Below are positions 1 through 7,718 of a stretch of DNA of 12,965 nucleotides, piece after piece (position 1 is the stretch's first letter; every line of letters begins with the position of its first letter). A program made the translations under genes and the position numbers. The stretch is from an uncultured Lachnospiraceae bacterium (lineage in GTDB: Bacteria; Bacillota; Clostridia; Lachnospirales; Lachnospiraceae). The notes under the pieces were generated by a model. It was given only the letters and a program-made list of their open reading frames with translations. It was not told the DNA's origin and made no database searches. The stretch spans positions 1 through 12,965 of the forward strand of contig CAJUNP010000055.1 in the NCBI GenBank assembly GCA_910587935.1, given 5' to 3'.

Positions 1-2740
1 CGCCGCTTATTGGATTTTTACTTTCGGAATCAATCTTTTTAAAGGCAAATTCGGTCGGAGGATCGATCTCTTTAACAGGCGTATTATAAATAACATAAGC
101 GCTTCCTTCTTTTTCCGCTCCGTCTAATACTGCCGTGGCATAATCAGAATCTGCGGTAACGGTGACGGTATATACGGTTGAATTCATTTCATATGCCGCC
201 GTATTAAAGGTAGTTTCTTTTAAATAGTAGGTTCCGGCCTTCAAACCGCTGAATTTAACCTTTCCCGCTTCATCGGTAAATACTTCCCGGCCCATCGCTA
301 TGGTGCAGTCAGCATCTCTGTAAAGAGTAAAACCTACGCCGGCAATCGCTTCCCGGCTTTCGCTGTCTTTCTTCAACAGTTCCAATTCTGCTCTCGGAAT
401 CCGGGAAACAACAGGCGTTTTTGTTTCTACATTGGGAATCACAAACTTCATTGCACAGGAGGATTCATAACCGCCGCGTTCCATATACAAAATTGTGACC
501 TGATGTTCTTCGCTTTTCTGCTCTTCGGTTAAAGCTTCCCACCAGTTTTCTTTTTCCGTATCAAAACCAAACATTTTTTGCCATAAATCCACTTTATTAT
601 CATCCGGCGTATAGGAATATCTGTCAGGATAAGCGCTGTGCAGTCCGCCCAGATCCAGCATCGGTCTTCCGTCTACAAAAACCCACAAATCATCGTCGCC
701 GGCAAATTCATACGTCATAGGCCCGATATAATCGCCGATTGAAAAGGTAAAATCACAGCGCATGGCAAAGTAATAATTATTTTTTACATCAAAATCGGCC
801 CATGCCGGCTGGTATGTCTCTCTTCCGCCAATCGGTTCCACATCGTTAAGGGGAAGGAACAGGTTATTGAGTCTTTCGTTATAATACGAATAGGTCTTGT
901 TTCCGTTTAAATTATTCTGTACATAATCCAGTACGTAATTGTTGCCGGCCTGATTAAATACGAGAGAATAGTTTTCATAAATTGCCTTGTTATTGGAAGT
1001 TTCACCGGTAAAATAACCGGGTTCCCGTATGGTTTTTCCGCCGTCGGCTTTCCCCATTACCAGGGTCTCGTACTGACTTCCTTCCAATCTCTCCACAAGA
1101 CCCGGCATAATTGCCGTCTCGCCCGTATTCTGCGTAGCGTTATTGGTGTTAAAGTTATACTGCCTGCCATCTTTGGTAATCGTAAACTCCGTATTGCTGG
1201 TTACATCCCAGGGCGCTCCTGTCTGCGCCGTTTTATGATAATTGGAAAGTCCCATTGCCAGAAAGGGTTCACCCGGAACCGCTTCCGCATTGATACCGGC
1301 ATCAAAGGAATATGCCTGTTCTTCGGTTTCTTTCGTGCAGAATTTACCGTCTTTGAATATAACCTGCCCGTATTCTGCCGATCCGACCTTAACGTTGTAT
1401 AACACATCCCCGTCCTTTACGGTTATCGGAGTTCCCACATATTCGGCCGGTATCCACTGCCATGTTCCGGGTTCACTGTACCCGTCTCTCCATTGCTGCA
1501 ATATGCTTTCCGTCTGGCCTTTGCTTTTTACCTTATAATTCTCATAAACGTTCCCGTCAAACGAAAAACTGTCGATCATGGAATTCTGAGAAATATTTGT
1601 GTCAATATATGTTTCTACGGTTCTTACGTCGTCTATATAGTAATCAAAAAATGTGACCTCATTGGAATATACCTGATCATTCTCAGTATAGTAGATTTCT
1701 ATGATATTCTCTGTTCCGGTCAGGTTAATCTCAATTTCTTCCGGATCTTCCGGATTATTTTTATAACTTATGTCTTCTTTTCCGTCCGATTTTACGATGA
1801 GACAATCTACCGTATAATTATTTCCGCCCTGTACCGGAAGTTCGCTTTTTAAAAATTCTTCGTTCGCTACCGTCAATTCGGAAGGCGCATATATTTCCGT
1901 GCGCTCATCCGGCGTACCCAGGTAATGTTTAAACGTTACTTTACGCTCGGAAATCACTTCGGTAACTACGATCATGTAAGTAGAGAAATGCGTGGTGGTC
2001 ATCTCTACGGTTTGTTCCGCCACTACTTCATCCTCCACGGTAAGGGGGGCAATTTCCGCAGGCATTCTGGTAACCTGCTCTTCTTCGTCCACATGGTAAA
2101 CGGCAATATCTTCGCAGCTGCCTGGAATCAATACATCGCCTTCAAAGTTCACTTTTATCTCTTCTCCGTTTAAAGGCTGCACGGATTCTCCGTTTAACAT
2201 GAGGCTGATATCAAAGGCCTTATATTTTATAACGGAAGCCTGTTCCTTCTCTTCGGCCGCTTCAACCACTGTTTCGGCAGGCGCTGCAACGGCAGCACAG
2301 ACAATCGTCCCTTCTTCGAAAGCTTCTCTGGAACCGCTGACGGTAATGGTAACGCCGTCTACGGTAACAGGCTCCAAAATCATTATCGGACTGTCCTCGG
2401 AAGGTTCTTCTTCATTCTCCACATTCTCTTCCGCATTTCCTGCAGATACAGTGCCATTGTTTTCCGCATTCCCATCCGATACACTGTTGTCGGGCTCTGC
2501 TTCGCCCGGTTCTTCTGCCGACTCTGTGGAATCTGCCGTTTCTTCTACAGCAGGCTCTTCCTTTTCGGTATCTCCGGTACTCGGTTCCGTAATGTCCGTA
2601 TCGGTGTCCAAAGCTTCCGTGATCTCTTCGGGAGCATCCCCGCCGCTTACTGTTTCTGCCATGGCCGGAAGCACATCTCCGGTAAAAAGAACCGCCGTCA
2701 TGAATAATGCAAAAATTCGATTGATCCATTTGGATTTCAT
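1..2740 (-). CDS. Large secreted fibro-slime / Cna_B-domain surface adhesin (C-terminus outside window)
   Basis: Open from an ATG at 2740 to the left edge without a stop (913 complete codons; the C-terminus is missing). The start has a GGAGG ribosome site at about 2747-2751. In order: a signal peptide ending AMA at about residue 28; a very acidic, low-complexity Glu/Ser/Thr linker (about 30-118); a beta-rich region ending in the HFSTYMIVV signature near residue 250, common in Firmicute surface proteins; a long middle region; then a fibro-slime/PA14-like domain with GDDDLWVF (681-688) and DLGGLHS (696-702). A Cna_B/SpaA-type domain follows at about 784-885, starting ELLKKDSES and ending YVIYNTPV, and a second begins at about 896 (FKKIDSES). 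Such stalk domains often carry intramolecular isopeptide bonds. Likely an extracellular adhesin or matrix component; a sortase signal would lie off-window. Transcribed from its own promoter just downstream of the matrix operon. Confidence 0.9.
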   Translation of the reverse strand, partial: MKSKWINRIFALFMTAVLFTGDVLPAMAETVSGGDAPEEITEALDTDTDITEPSTGDTEKEEPAVEETADSTESAEEPGEAEPDNSVSDGNAENNGTVSAGNAEENVENEEEPSEDSPIMILEPVTVDGVTITVSGSREAFEEGTIVCAAVAAPAETVVEAAEEKEQASVIKYKAFDISLMLNGESVQPLNGEEIKVNFEGDVLIPGSCEDIAVYHVDEEEQVTRMPAEIAPLTVEDEVVAEQTVEMTTTHFSTYMIVVTEVISERKVTFKHYLGTPDERTEIYAPSELTVANEEFLKSELPVQGGNNYTVDCLIVKSDGKEDISYKNNPEDPEEIEINLTGTENIIEIYYTENDQVYSNEVTFFDYYIDDVRTVETYIDTNISQNSMIDSFSFDGNVYENYKVKSKGQTESILQQWRDGYSEPGTWQWIPAEYVGTPITVKDGDVLYNVKVGSAEYGQVIFKDGKFCTKETEEQAYSFDAGINAEAVPGEPFLAMGLSNYHKTAQTGAPWDVTSNTEFTITKDGRQYNFNTNNATQNTGETAIMPGLVERLEGSQYETLVMGKADGGKTIREPGYFTGETSNNKAIYENYSLVFNQAGNNYVLDYVQNNLNGNKTYSYYNERLNNLFLPLNDVEPIGGRETYQPAWADFDVKNNYYFAMRCDFTFSIGDYIGPMTYEFAGDDDLWVFVDGRPMLDLGGLHSAYPDRYSYTPDDNKVDLWQKMFGFDTEKENWWEALTEEQKSEEHQVTILYMERGGYESSCAMKFVIPNVETKTPVVSRIPRAELELLKKDSESREAIAGVGFTLYRDADCTIAMGREVFTDEAGKVKFSGLKAGTYYLKETTFNTAAYEMNSTVYTVTVTADSDYATAVLDGAEKEGSAYVIYNTPVKEIDPPTEFAFKKIDSESKNPISG

Positions 2741-2861
2741 ATGAATCCTCCTTGTTTTCCGAAGGAAAATGCGACTGCCTATGCAGGATTATCCTTCTTT
2801 AAAGGTGCCAGACATTAAGGGTATCTATTCTTAACAAAGCTCTTTTTTCATCTTTAATATT

Positions 2862-2896
2862 AATATAGCAACGGATAGTCACACGTCGGTCACATC
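2862..2896 (-). promoter_or_regulatory. Promoter of the adhesin gene with TGTGAC direct-repeat operator
   Basis: On the minus strand two hexamers TGTGAC separated by 5 nt (CGACG) lie at about 2878-2894. Exactly 10 nt after the second copy comes a -10 box TATATT (2867-2862). The position 17 nt upstream of the -10 reads ACCGAC, nothing like TTGACA, so the promoter probably needs an activator. The leader to the ATG is about 115 nt and contains a small TTTTCC/GGAAAA hairpin (2755-2769) directly upstream of the ribosome site. The same repeat and spacing precede the operon at 5464. Confidence 0.6.
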
Positions 2897-2911
2897 ACGC
2901 TACCTTTTCAT

Positions 2912-2951
2912 TAAAAAAAGCACATTCGCATGACATCTGCAAATGTGCTTT
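2912..2951 (-). terminator. Intrinsic terminator of the three-gene surface operon
   Basis: Arms AAAGCACATT (2917-2926) and AATGTGCTTT (2942-2951) are perfect complements of 10 bp. An inner GCA/TGC pair narrows the loop. Read on the minus strand, the stem runs directly into a T tract (2919-2911). It sits 14 nt past the stop codon of the gene ending at 2966 and just upstream of the adhesin promoter, so the adhesin is a separate transcription unit. Confidence 0.85.
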
Positions 2952-2965
2952 GGATCATTCATTAT

Positions 2966-4012
2966 TTATTGTTCTGCTTTCATTTTTCTTTTCTTCCTGA
3001 CAATCAGCCACAGGCATCCGCTTCCTGCTGCAAGAACTACGGTTATGGCGGCTGCTGCCATCACCGCGGGATTCCCTCTCTCTTCCGGTTTTATTCCCGC
3101 TGCAAGAGGTGTCTCTTCTTCCTCAATGGTCAGGATTCCGTCTTCTTCCTCTTCCGGTATCCCGGATGCAAGAGGCGTGTCTTCTTCCGGTATCTCTACT
3201 TGCTGCGTATCTGCTTCCTCTTCTTCGGCATCTGCCGCCGGACCTGCACCGGCGGGCGCTCCCATTGTTCCGGGTCCTTCCGTCATCGTCTGTCCGTTAT
3301 CCACAACACGGGTTACCGTCTCCGTAACAGTCACCGTTCCGCCGTCCGTATACGTAACTCGTTCCTCTTCTATCGTTCTCCCCGTTTCCAGAGTATAACG
3401 GAAAGTAAATACATTTTTCGCCGCATCCGCTGCCAGTTCTTTTTCCATGGTTCCATCCGAAACCAGATTATAAGCCGCTCCACCGCTGATAACAATCCGC
3501 GCCGGCGCAGTCACTTTCCGGCTTTCTCCTTTATTAGCCTGGGCAATGTACACAGGCGCAATGGATTCTCCGGAGCTGTTATCTACATATTCTACGGTAT
3601 ACTCTACTCCGTCAACCAGTTTCCCATAGTCCGCCACATAATCTGCATTCCGGTCTACAGGTTCTCCGGACGGCCCCCACGAAGATGCGTCTTTTACAAA
3701 ATAACCTTCCTCCGCTACGATCTGCGACGGCGCTGCCGGAGCCGGACTCCCCGCCGACACCGTTACCTTTATGGCTCCCCTCTGGGTCACCTCCGTCTCA
3801 TAACCGGCATAATTCAAAGCCGCTACTTCTTCCGCTTTCTCTTTCGCGCTTCCCTGCGCCTGGGAAGATACCGCAAAAGCCCCTACATTTCCGGGACGAA
3901 AGGTCACAGTATAAGTCTCCGCCGCCCATGCCTTTGCCCCCGGCAGAAGCAGGACCGCCCCAAGCGTCAGAACCATGACTGAAATTTTCATCATAACCGC
4001 TTTCCGTTTCAT
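2966..4012 (-). CDS. Secreted membrane-anchored surface protein with MucBP-like domain and TPLA(S/A)GI repeats
   Basis: 348 residues from the ATG at 4012. This start is preferred over an in-frame one 36 nt upstream because it has AGGAG 7 nt before it and lies 4 bp after the previous stop. A signal peptide ends AWA near residue 30. A short beta domain starts YTVTFRPG (about 34-88). Residues about 135-208 (VEYTVEYVDNSSGESI to FTFRYTLE) resemble a MucBP-type repeat. A Gly/Ala/Glu-rich linker then carries two near copies of the motif TPLASGI/TPLAAGI (279-285 and 301-307) with acidic flanks, 22 residues apart. One membrane helix (about 316-338) and a basic tail RKKRKMK end the protein. There is no LPXTG. 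Last gene of the operon starting at 5464. Probably displayed on the cell surface; ligand unknown. Confidence 0.85.
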   Translation of the reverse strand: MKRKAVMMKISVMVLTLGAVLLLPGAKAWAAETYTVTFRPGNVGAFAVSSQAQGSAKEKAEEVAALNYAGYETEVTQRGAIKVTVSAGSPAPAAPSQIVAEEGYFVKDASSWGPSGEPVDRNADYVADYGKLVDGVEYTVEYVDNSSGESIAPVYIAQANKGESRKVTAPARIVISGGAAYNLVSDGTMEKELAADAAKNVFTFRYTLETGRTIEEERVTYTDGGTVTVTETVTRVVDNGQTMTEGPGTMGAPAGAGPAADAEEEEADTQQVEIPEEDTPLASGIPEEEEDGILTIEEEETPLAAGIKPEERGNPAVMAAAAITVVLAAGSGCLWLIVRKKRKMKAEQ

Positions 4013-4016
4013 TTCC

Positions 4017-4808
4017 CTACTCCTTCTCTTTTTTCTTCTTTCCCACAAGAATCAATAAGACGCCGGTACCCAATACCAGAAGCCCGATACCGATCATGGC
4101 TGCATCCCCGGTTGCTACTGCTCCCAAAGGTACTGCCTCCTCAATAATCTCGACCAATTTATTAACCTTTTTCGCTTCTCCCTGCTTCTTTACTTCTTTA
4201 TATACAACCACAGGACCCGAAGGATCTTCATACCCTGCCTTAAAATCAAAAGCAATCTGGCCGTAGGTCCGGCTGTAATCTGCCGACGCCGTATTATCCA
4301 TGGCTTCCCCGTCAAAAGTGATGCTGAATACTACATCCGTATATGCTCCTTTTGCCAATGTGGCAATCAGAATGTAATCTTTCAAAACACCGTTCATTTC
4401 TCCGATTCCGGCCGTACTGGCCGTTCCCTCGTCTCCCCCTTTGTACCCGCCAAGGGAAGAATCGTAAAGAACCGTATTACCGGCCGTTAGTTTCATTTCA
4501 TAACCGGCTCCTTTTGCTGATGCCGTATTCTCTTCCAGCGCTTTTACTGTCTCGGCGCTCATATAAAAATCGGCTGTCCGGCGATTATGGTTCTCTATTC
4601 GAATTGTCTGGCTGCGGGTTTCTCCGGGCGCAACATTTTGGAAAGCATCACCCAGGTTCACAGTTCCGTTTTCTTCCGTTACATTACTGTATTCCAGTCT
4701 GTTGTCCGCCGTAAATGCAACGGTCGGTTCCCCCTGTGCCCGGACTCCGGCGGCGGGCGCCGTTAACAAAGCGGCTGTAAGCAGAACGGTTATTATGCTT
4801 TTTTTCAT
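4017..4808 (-). CDS. TasA-like surface protein with C-terminal sorting-type anchor
   Basis: 263 residues. A signal peptide ends VRA near residue 24. The body reads as a beta-sandwich: an FQNVAPGET segment followed by IRIENHN is the kind of domain seen in TasA-like matrix proteins, and the domain closes with YGQIAFDF. The C-terminus has the layout of a cell-wall sorting signal: VPLGAVATGD (226-235), a hydrophobic stretch (about 236-256), then KKKKEKE. The motif is not canonical LPXTG. The start has GAGG 8 nt upstream; that site overlaps the stop codon of the preceding gene (11 bp gap), so the two are tightly linked. Inference: a cell-anchored partner or base for the matrix protein encoded just upstream. 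Overall family assignment is moderate. Confidence 0.85.
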   Translation of the reverse strand: MKKSIITVLLTAALLTAPAAGVRAQGEPTVAFTADNRLEYSNVTEENGTVNLGDAFQNVAPGETRSQTIRIENHNRRTADFYMSAETVKALEENTASAKGAGYEMKLTAGNTVLYDSSLGGYKGGDEGTASTAGIGEMNGVLKDYILIATLAKGAYTDVVFSITFDGEAMDNTASADYSRTYGQIAFDFKAGYEDPSGPVVVYKEVKKQGEAKKVNKLVEIIEEAVPLGAVATGDAAMIGIGLLVLGTGVLLILVGKKKKEKE

Positions 4809-4819
4809 AATTTATACCT

Positions 4820-5464
4820 CTATTCTTCTATGGATACAATAGTTCCGTCTTCTCCAATCACCGGATATACGCCCCATTCCGACGGGATGGAATCCTGCGC
4901 TGCAATGCTCTGTACCGCATCTGCACGGATACCCAGTTCCACTTCCGCGTCCGCATAAGCATTATCCATGTCCGGGGCAAAACCTGCCGCACTGATAAAC
5001 TCACCGCTGGACTCTCCCTGTGCAAGAGGCTTTGTGTAATATAAAACAATCTGTTCCTCATCCGCATACCAGACGATCCAGCCGTTCACATTGGTTCCTG
5101 CAAGAAGTTCCGTTCTGCTTTCCCCGTCCCCTGTATACAGGCGGATTTTACCGGGGTCCAGTTCTTCTTTGGCGCCGGACTTCCATTTTTTGTCTATGGT
5201 TACGCGGGTATATAGAGTATATCCCTCTTCGACCCGGTTCTGTACGCTGCAACGGACTTCCGTTTCCCCGCCGGGAAGTCCCTTTTCGATCTCCAGAGTT
5301 TTCTCAGCGGCTGTTCCCGTCAATTCAATCCCCAGAGCTCCTACCGTAATGTCGGCCGTGCTTTTATTCTCCGCGGCGGTATTGAAGCCTGCCAGGGTTC
5401 CCCCTATGACGGCTGTCATGACCAGCACGCCGGCCATACACATAAGTATCAGTTTTCTTTTCAT
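4820..5464 (-). CDS. TasA/CalY-like biofilm matrix protein with SipW-type signal peptide
   Basis: 214 residues. The N-terminus (KRKLILMCM, a hydrophobic core, then GGTLAGFNTAAENKST at 21-36) matches the SipW-dependent signal peptide layout of TasA/CalY proteins, where a dedicated ER-type signal peptidase cleaves. The remainder (VGALGIELTG onward) looks like the TasA/CalY beta-sandwich. In Bacillus, TasA forms amyloid-like matrix fibres, and CalY (camelysin) is a related surface protein. There is no C-terminal membrane anchor, so it is probably released or polymerised outside the cell. First gene of the operon; GGGAGG lies about 10 nt before the ATG. No SipW peptidase gene is seen in this window, so it must be encoded elsewhere. 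Confidence 0.85.
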   Translation of the reverse strand: MKRKLILMCMAGVLVMTAVIGGTLAGFNTAAENKSTADITVGALGIELTGTAAEKTLEIEKGLPGGETEVRCSVQNRVEEGYTLYTRVTIDKKWKSGAKEELDPGKIRLYTGDGESRTELLAGTNVNGWIVWYADEEQIVLYYTKPLAQGESSGEFISAAGFAPDMDNAYADAEVELGIRADAVQSIAAQDSIPSEWGVYPVIGEDGTIVSIEE

Positions 5465-5536
5465 GATCGTTATACCTCCCGTATACCGCAGGTCTTACTG
5501 CGGCGACAAGTATGGGCAGTTTCTGATTATGGCTTT

Positions 5537-5571
5537 ATTATAATGGGCTTTTGTCACACGAAAGTCACACG
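5537..5571 (-). promoter_or_regulatory. Promoter of the surface operon with TGTGAC direct-repeat operator
   Basis: On the minus strand TGTGAC-TTTCG-TGTGAC (about 5570-5553) is followed after exactly 10 nt by a perfect -10 box TATAAT (5542-5537). The expected -35 position reads ACTTTC, a poor match, so activation by a bound regulator is likely. Hexamer-N5-hexamer direct repeats are the usual target form for OmpR/PhoB-type response regulators. The distal half-site overlaps the last codons of the MATE gene. Confidence 0.65.
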
Positions 5572-6959
5572 GAGACAGAATTTTCCGGTGTATCTTCTGT
5601 TTTCATCTCTTTTAAAACGCTCAGTCCCAGCGGAATGGACAGTAAAAGGGAAAATACGTCGGATACGGTCTGGCACATTTGGACGCCGAGCAGTCCGAAA
5701 AAATACGGAAGTATCCAAATCAGGGGAATGAAAAACAACCCCTGTCTTGCGGCGGCCACAATTGATGCTTTCAGCGCTTTTCCTATGGACTGCAGCATCA
5801 TATTGCACATGACGATCCACGCGCTGAAGGGGAAGACCAGACACTGCAGACGCAGCGCCAGCGTACCGATTCTTATGACGTCCGCGTCTTCCCGGCGGAA
5901 TATGGTAACAATATTTTCCGCAAAAATGCCTCCTGTCAGGGATATAAAAATCAAAAATACGGTCGCATATTTTACGCAGAACCAGAAAGCCTCCCGGACT
6001 CTGGAAAATTTGCCCGCTCCGTAATTCATGCCGCACACCGGCTGGAATCCCTGTCCGAATCCGATAAGCGCCGAGTTGGCGAACATGGTTACACGGGTTA
6101 CAATAGACATTCCCGCAATAGCGGCGTCGCCGTAAATTCCCGCATAGATTCCCGCGGAATGATTCAAAAAGATTCCCGCGATGCTGCCCAGGCCCTGGCG
6201 GCAGAGAGAGGGAAAACCGCCCCGGAACATTTCTTTCAGATAATAAAGGGTAGGATGAAAATTCCGAAACCGGACGCGTATATTTCCGCCTTTCGTGCTG
6301 CCTATAACTAAAAGTCCAAAGCTGCAGATCTGACTGATTACGGTAGCCAGAGCCGCCCCGGAAATTCCCATGTCAAAAGCAAAAATAAACAGGGGATCCA
6401 ATCCGATATTCAGCACCGCCCCCGTTACGATTCCGACCATGGCGTAGGAAGCGCTTCCCTGAAAACGAAGCTGGTTATTTAAAACGAGGGAAGAAGTCAT
6501 AAAAGGCGCGCCCAGCAGAATAATTTTAAGATATGCTTGTGTATAGGGAAGGATGGTAGGCGTAGAGCCAAGTAAAACCGCAATTGGTTTTAAAAAAACC
6601 AGACCCAGAATCTCTACTGCAATTCCGCATATAAACGCACAGAAAAATCCGTTTGCCGCCATAATATTGGCGCTTTCATAATCTCTTGCACCCAATCTTC
6701 TGGAAATATAATTGCCGGAACCATGTCCGAAAAAGAATCCCAGCGCCTGAATCAGCGCCATTACGGAGAACACTACCCCTACCGCCGCCGTTGACTGTGT
6801 ATTAATCTTACCTACAAAAAAAGTATCCGCCATATTATAAAAAGAAGTTACCAGCATACTGATAATGGTAGGCACCGCCATTTCACATACCAGCCCCTTT
6901 ACAGGCCGCGTCGTCATATATGTAACCTTTTGTTCCTGCGTCATCGCCTGATGTTTCAT
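5565..6959 (-). CDS. MATE family multidrug/Na+ antiporter-type efflux transporter
   Basis: 464 residues, the usual MATE length, with about 12 hydrophobic segments arranged as two halves. The N-terminal half has typical MATE sequence: MAVPTIISMLVTSFYNMADTF, then VGKINTQSTAAVG, then a GSGNYISRRLGARD loop. The second half has LIGFGQGFQPVCGMNYGAGK, the equivalent G-Q-G-x-x-P-x-x-G-x-N-x-G signature. The family exports organic cations or other small molecules using an Na+ or H+ gradient; the substrate cannot be told from sequence. The start has GGAGG 7 nt upstream. No intrinsic terminator is visible after the stop, which lies inside the operator of the next operon. Confidence 0.93.
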   Translation of the reverse strand: MKHQAMTQEQKVTYMTTRPVKGLVCEMAVPTIISMLVTSFYNMADTFFVGKINTQSTAAVGVVFSVMALIQALGFFFGHGSGNYISRRLGARDYESANIMAANGFFCAFICGIAVEILGLVFLKPIAVLLGSTPTILPYTQAYLKIILLGAPFMTSSLVLNNQLRFQGSASYAMVGIVTGAVLNIGLDPLFIFAFDMGISGAALATVISQICSFGLLVIGSTKGGNIRVRFRNFHPTLYYLKEMFRGGFPSLCRQGLGSIAGIFLNHSAGIYAGIYGDAAIAGMSIVTRVTMFANSALIGFGQGFQPVCGMNYGAGKFSRVREAFWFCVKYATVFLIFISLTGGIFAENIVTIFRREDADVIRIGTLALRLQCLVFPFSAWIVMCNMMLQSIGKALKASIVAAARQGLFFIPLIWILPYFFGLLGVQMCQTVSDVFSLLLSIPLGLSVLKEMKTEDTPENSVSV

Positions 6960-7013
6960 AAAAATACCTCCATACGCTAAACCCGAAAATTGGGCGAAGC
7001 TCTTATAATTTTC

Positions 7014-7042
7014 TTTCGAATGGCTATCATATATAGTATAAT
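7014..7042 (+). promoter_or_regulatory. Probable promoter of the flavin reductase-rubredoxin gene
   Basis: A perfect -10 TATAAT (7037-7042) lies 17 nt after a weak -35 (TTTCGA, 7014-7019). The leader is about 55 nt and AT-rich, with a short ATAAATTTAT palindrome. The divergent MATE gene starts at 6959, so this 144-bp gap must hold promoters in both directions. Confidence 0.45.
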
Positions 7043-7103
7043 GCTTTTAAATAAAAAAGAGAATGATAAATTTATTTATGAAATCATCAGAAAGGAACAA
7101 ACC

Positions 7104-7718
7104 ATGAACAACAGCGCATTCTTCAAATTATCTTACGGCCTGTATCTTATCACTGCCAGGCAGGGAGAAAAAATTAACGGTTCCATTATTAATACCGTTA
7201 CTCAGATTACGGACAACCCAAAACAGGTCAGCATTGCCATGAATAAAGATTCCTATACCCACGACATGATTATGCAGACGAAAAAAGCCGTGGTCACGGT
7301 TCTTGCGACAACGACTCCTTTTGACACGTTTAAACGATTTGGCTTCCAAAGCGGAAAGGACGTGGATAAGTTTAAGGATATTACCTATTTTTCAACGGAA
7401 GACGGGATTCCTTATCTGTCTGCCGATTCCTGTGCGTATCTGGCATGCCGGGTTACCGAAACCGTCGATATGGGAACGCACACTCTGTTTCTGGCAGAGG
7501 TTACGGAAGCGGAAATTCTTTCCGATTCGCAGGAGCCTATGACGTATGCTTATTATCACGCAAACGTAAAACCGCAGCCGAAACCGGAGGAATCCAAAAT
7601 TACCGGATACCGCTGTATTGTCTGCGGCTATATCTATGAGGGCGAGGAGATTCCCCCTGATTTTATTTGTCCATGGTGTAAACACGGGGTCATTGATTTT
7701 GAAAAAATCACGGCTTAA
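7104..7718 (+). CDS. Flavin reductase domain fused to rubredoxin (Hrb-type)
   Basis: 204 residues from the ATG at 7104, preceded by AAAGGA 7 nt upstream. An upstream in-frame start at 6990 lies before the promoter and encodes no conserved sequence, so it is rejected. Residues 1-150 form a flavin reductase-like FMN-binding split barrel (LSYGLYLITAR, GSIINTVTQITDNP, then MAYAYYH-like MTYAYYH). Residues about 169-201 are a rubredoxin-type iron site: CIVC (171-174) and CPWC (189-192). The spacing between pairs is only 14 residues, as in rubrerythrin tails, not the roughly 29 of classic rubredoxins. The same domain order is known from Hrb of acetogens, which passes electrons from NAD(P)H to flavodiiron proteins that reduce O2 or NO. 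That partner is not in the window. Role inferred: electron transfer in oxidative or nitrosative stress. Confidence 0.9.
   Translation: MNNSAFFKLSYGLYLITARQGEKINGSIINTVTQITDNPKQVSIAMNKDSYTHDMIMQTKKAVVTVLATTTPFDTFKRFGFQSGKDVDKFKDITYFSTEDGIPYLSADSCAYLACRVTETVDMGTHTLFLAEVTEAEILSDSQEPMTYAYYHANVKPQPKPEESKITGYRCIVCGYIYEGEEIPPDFICPWCKHGVIDFEKITA

Noticed and set aside
2199..2744. Plus-strand Ser/Ala/Val-rich ORF of 181 codons
   Set aside because: Exact antisense of the acidic repeat-like linker of the adhesin; composition reflects the opposite strand and no ribosome site is present.
2741..2861. Riboswitch in the adhesin leader
   Set aside because: About 115 nt with one small hairpin; I see none of the conserved core sequences of known riboswitch classes.
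2930..3982. Plus-strand ORF of 350 codons
   Set aside because: Lies antisense to the 2966-4012 gene, starts in the terminator hairpin, has no ribosome site and encodes a Cys/Arg/Phe-rich sequence typical of an antisense shadow.
6990..7103. N-terminal extension of the flavin reductase from an upstream ATG
   Set aside because: The extension contains the promoter -10 box and no conserved residues; the ATG at 7104 has a proper ribosome site.
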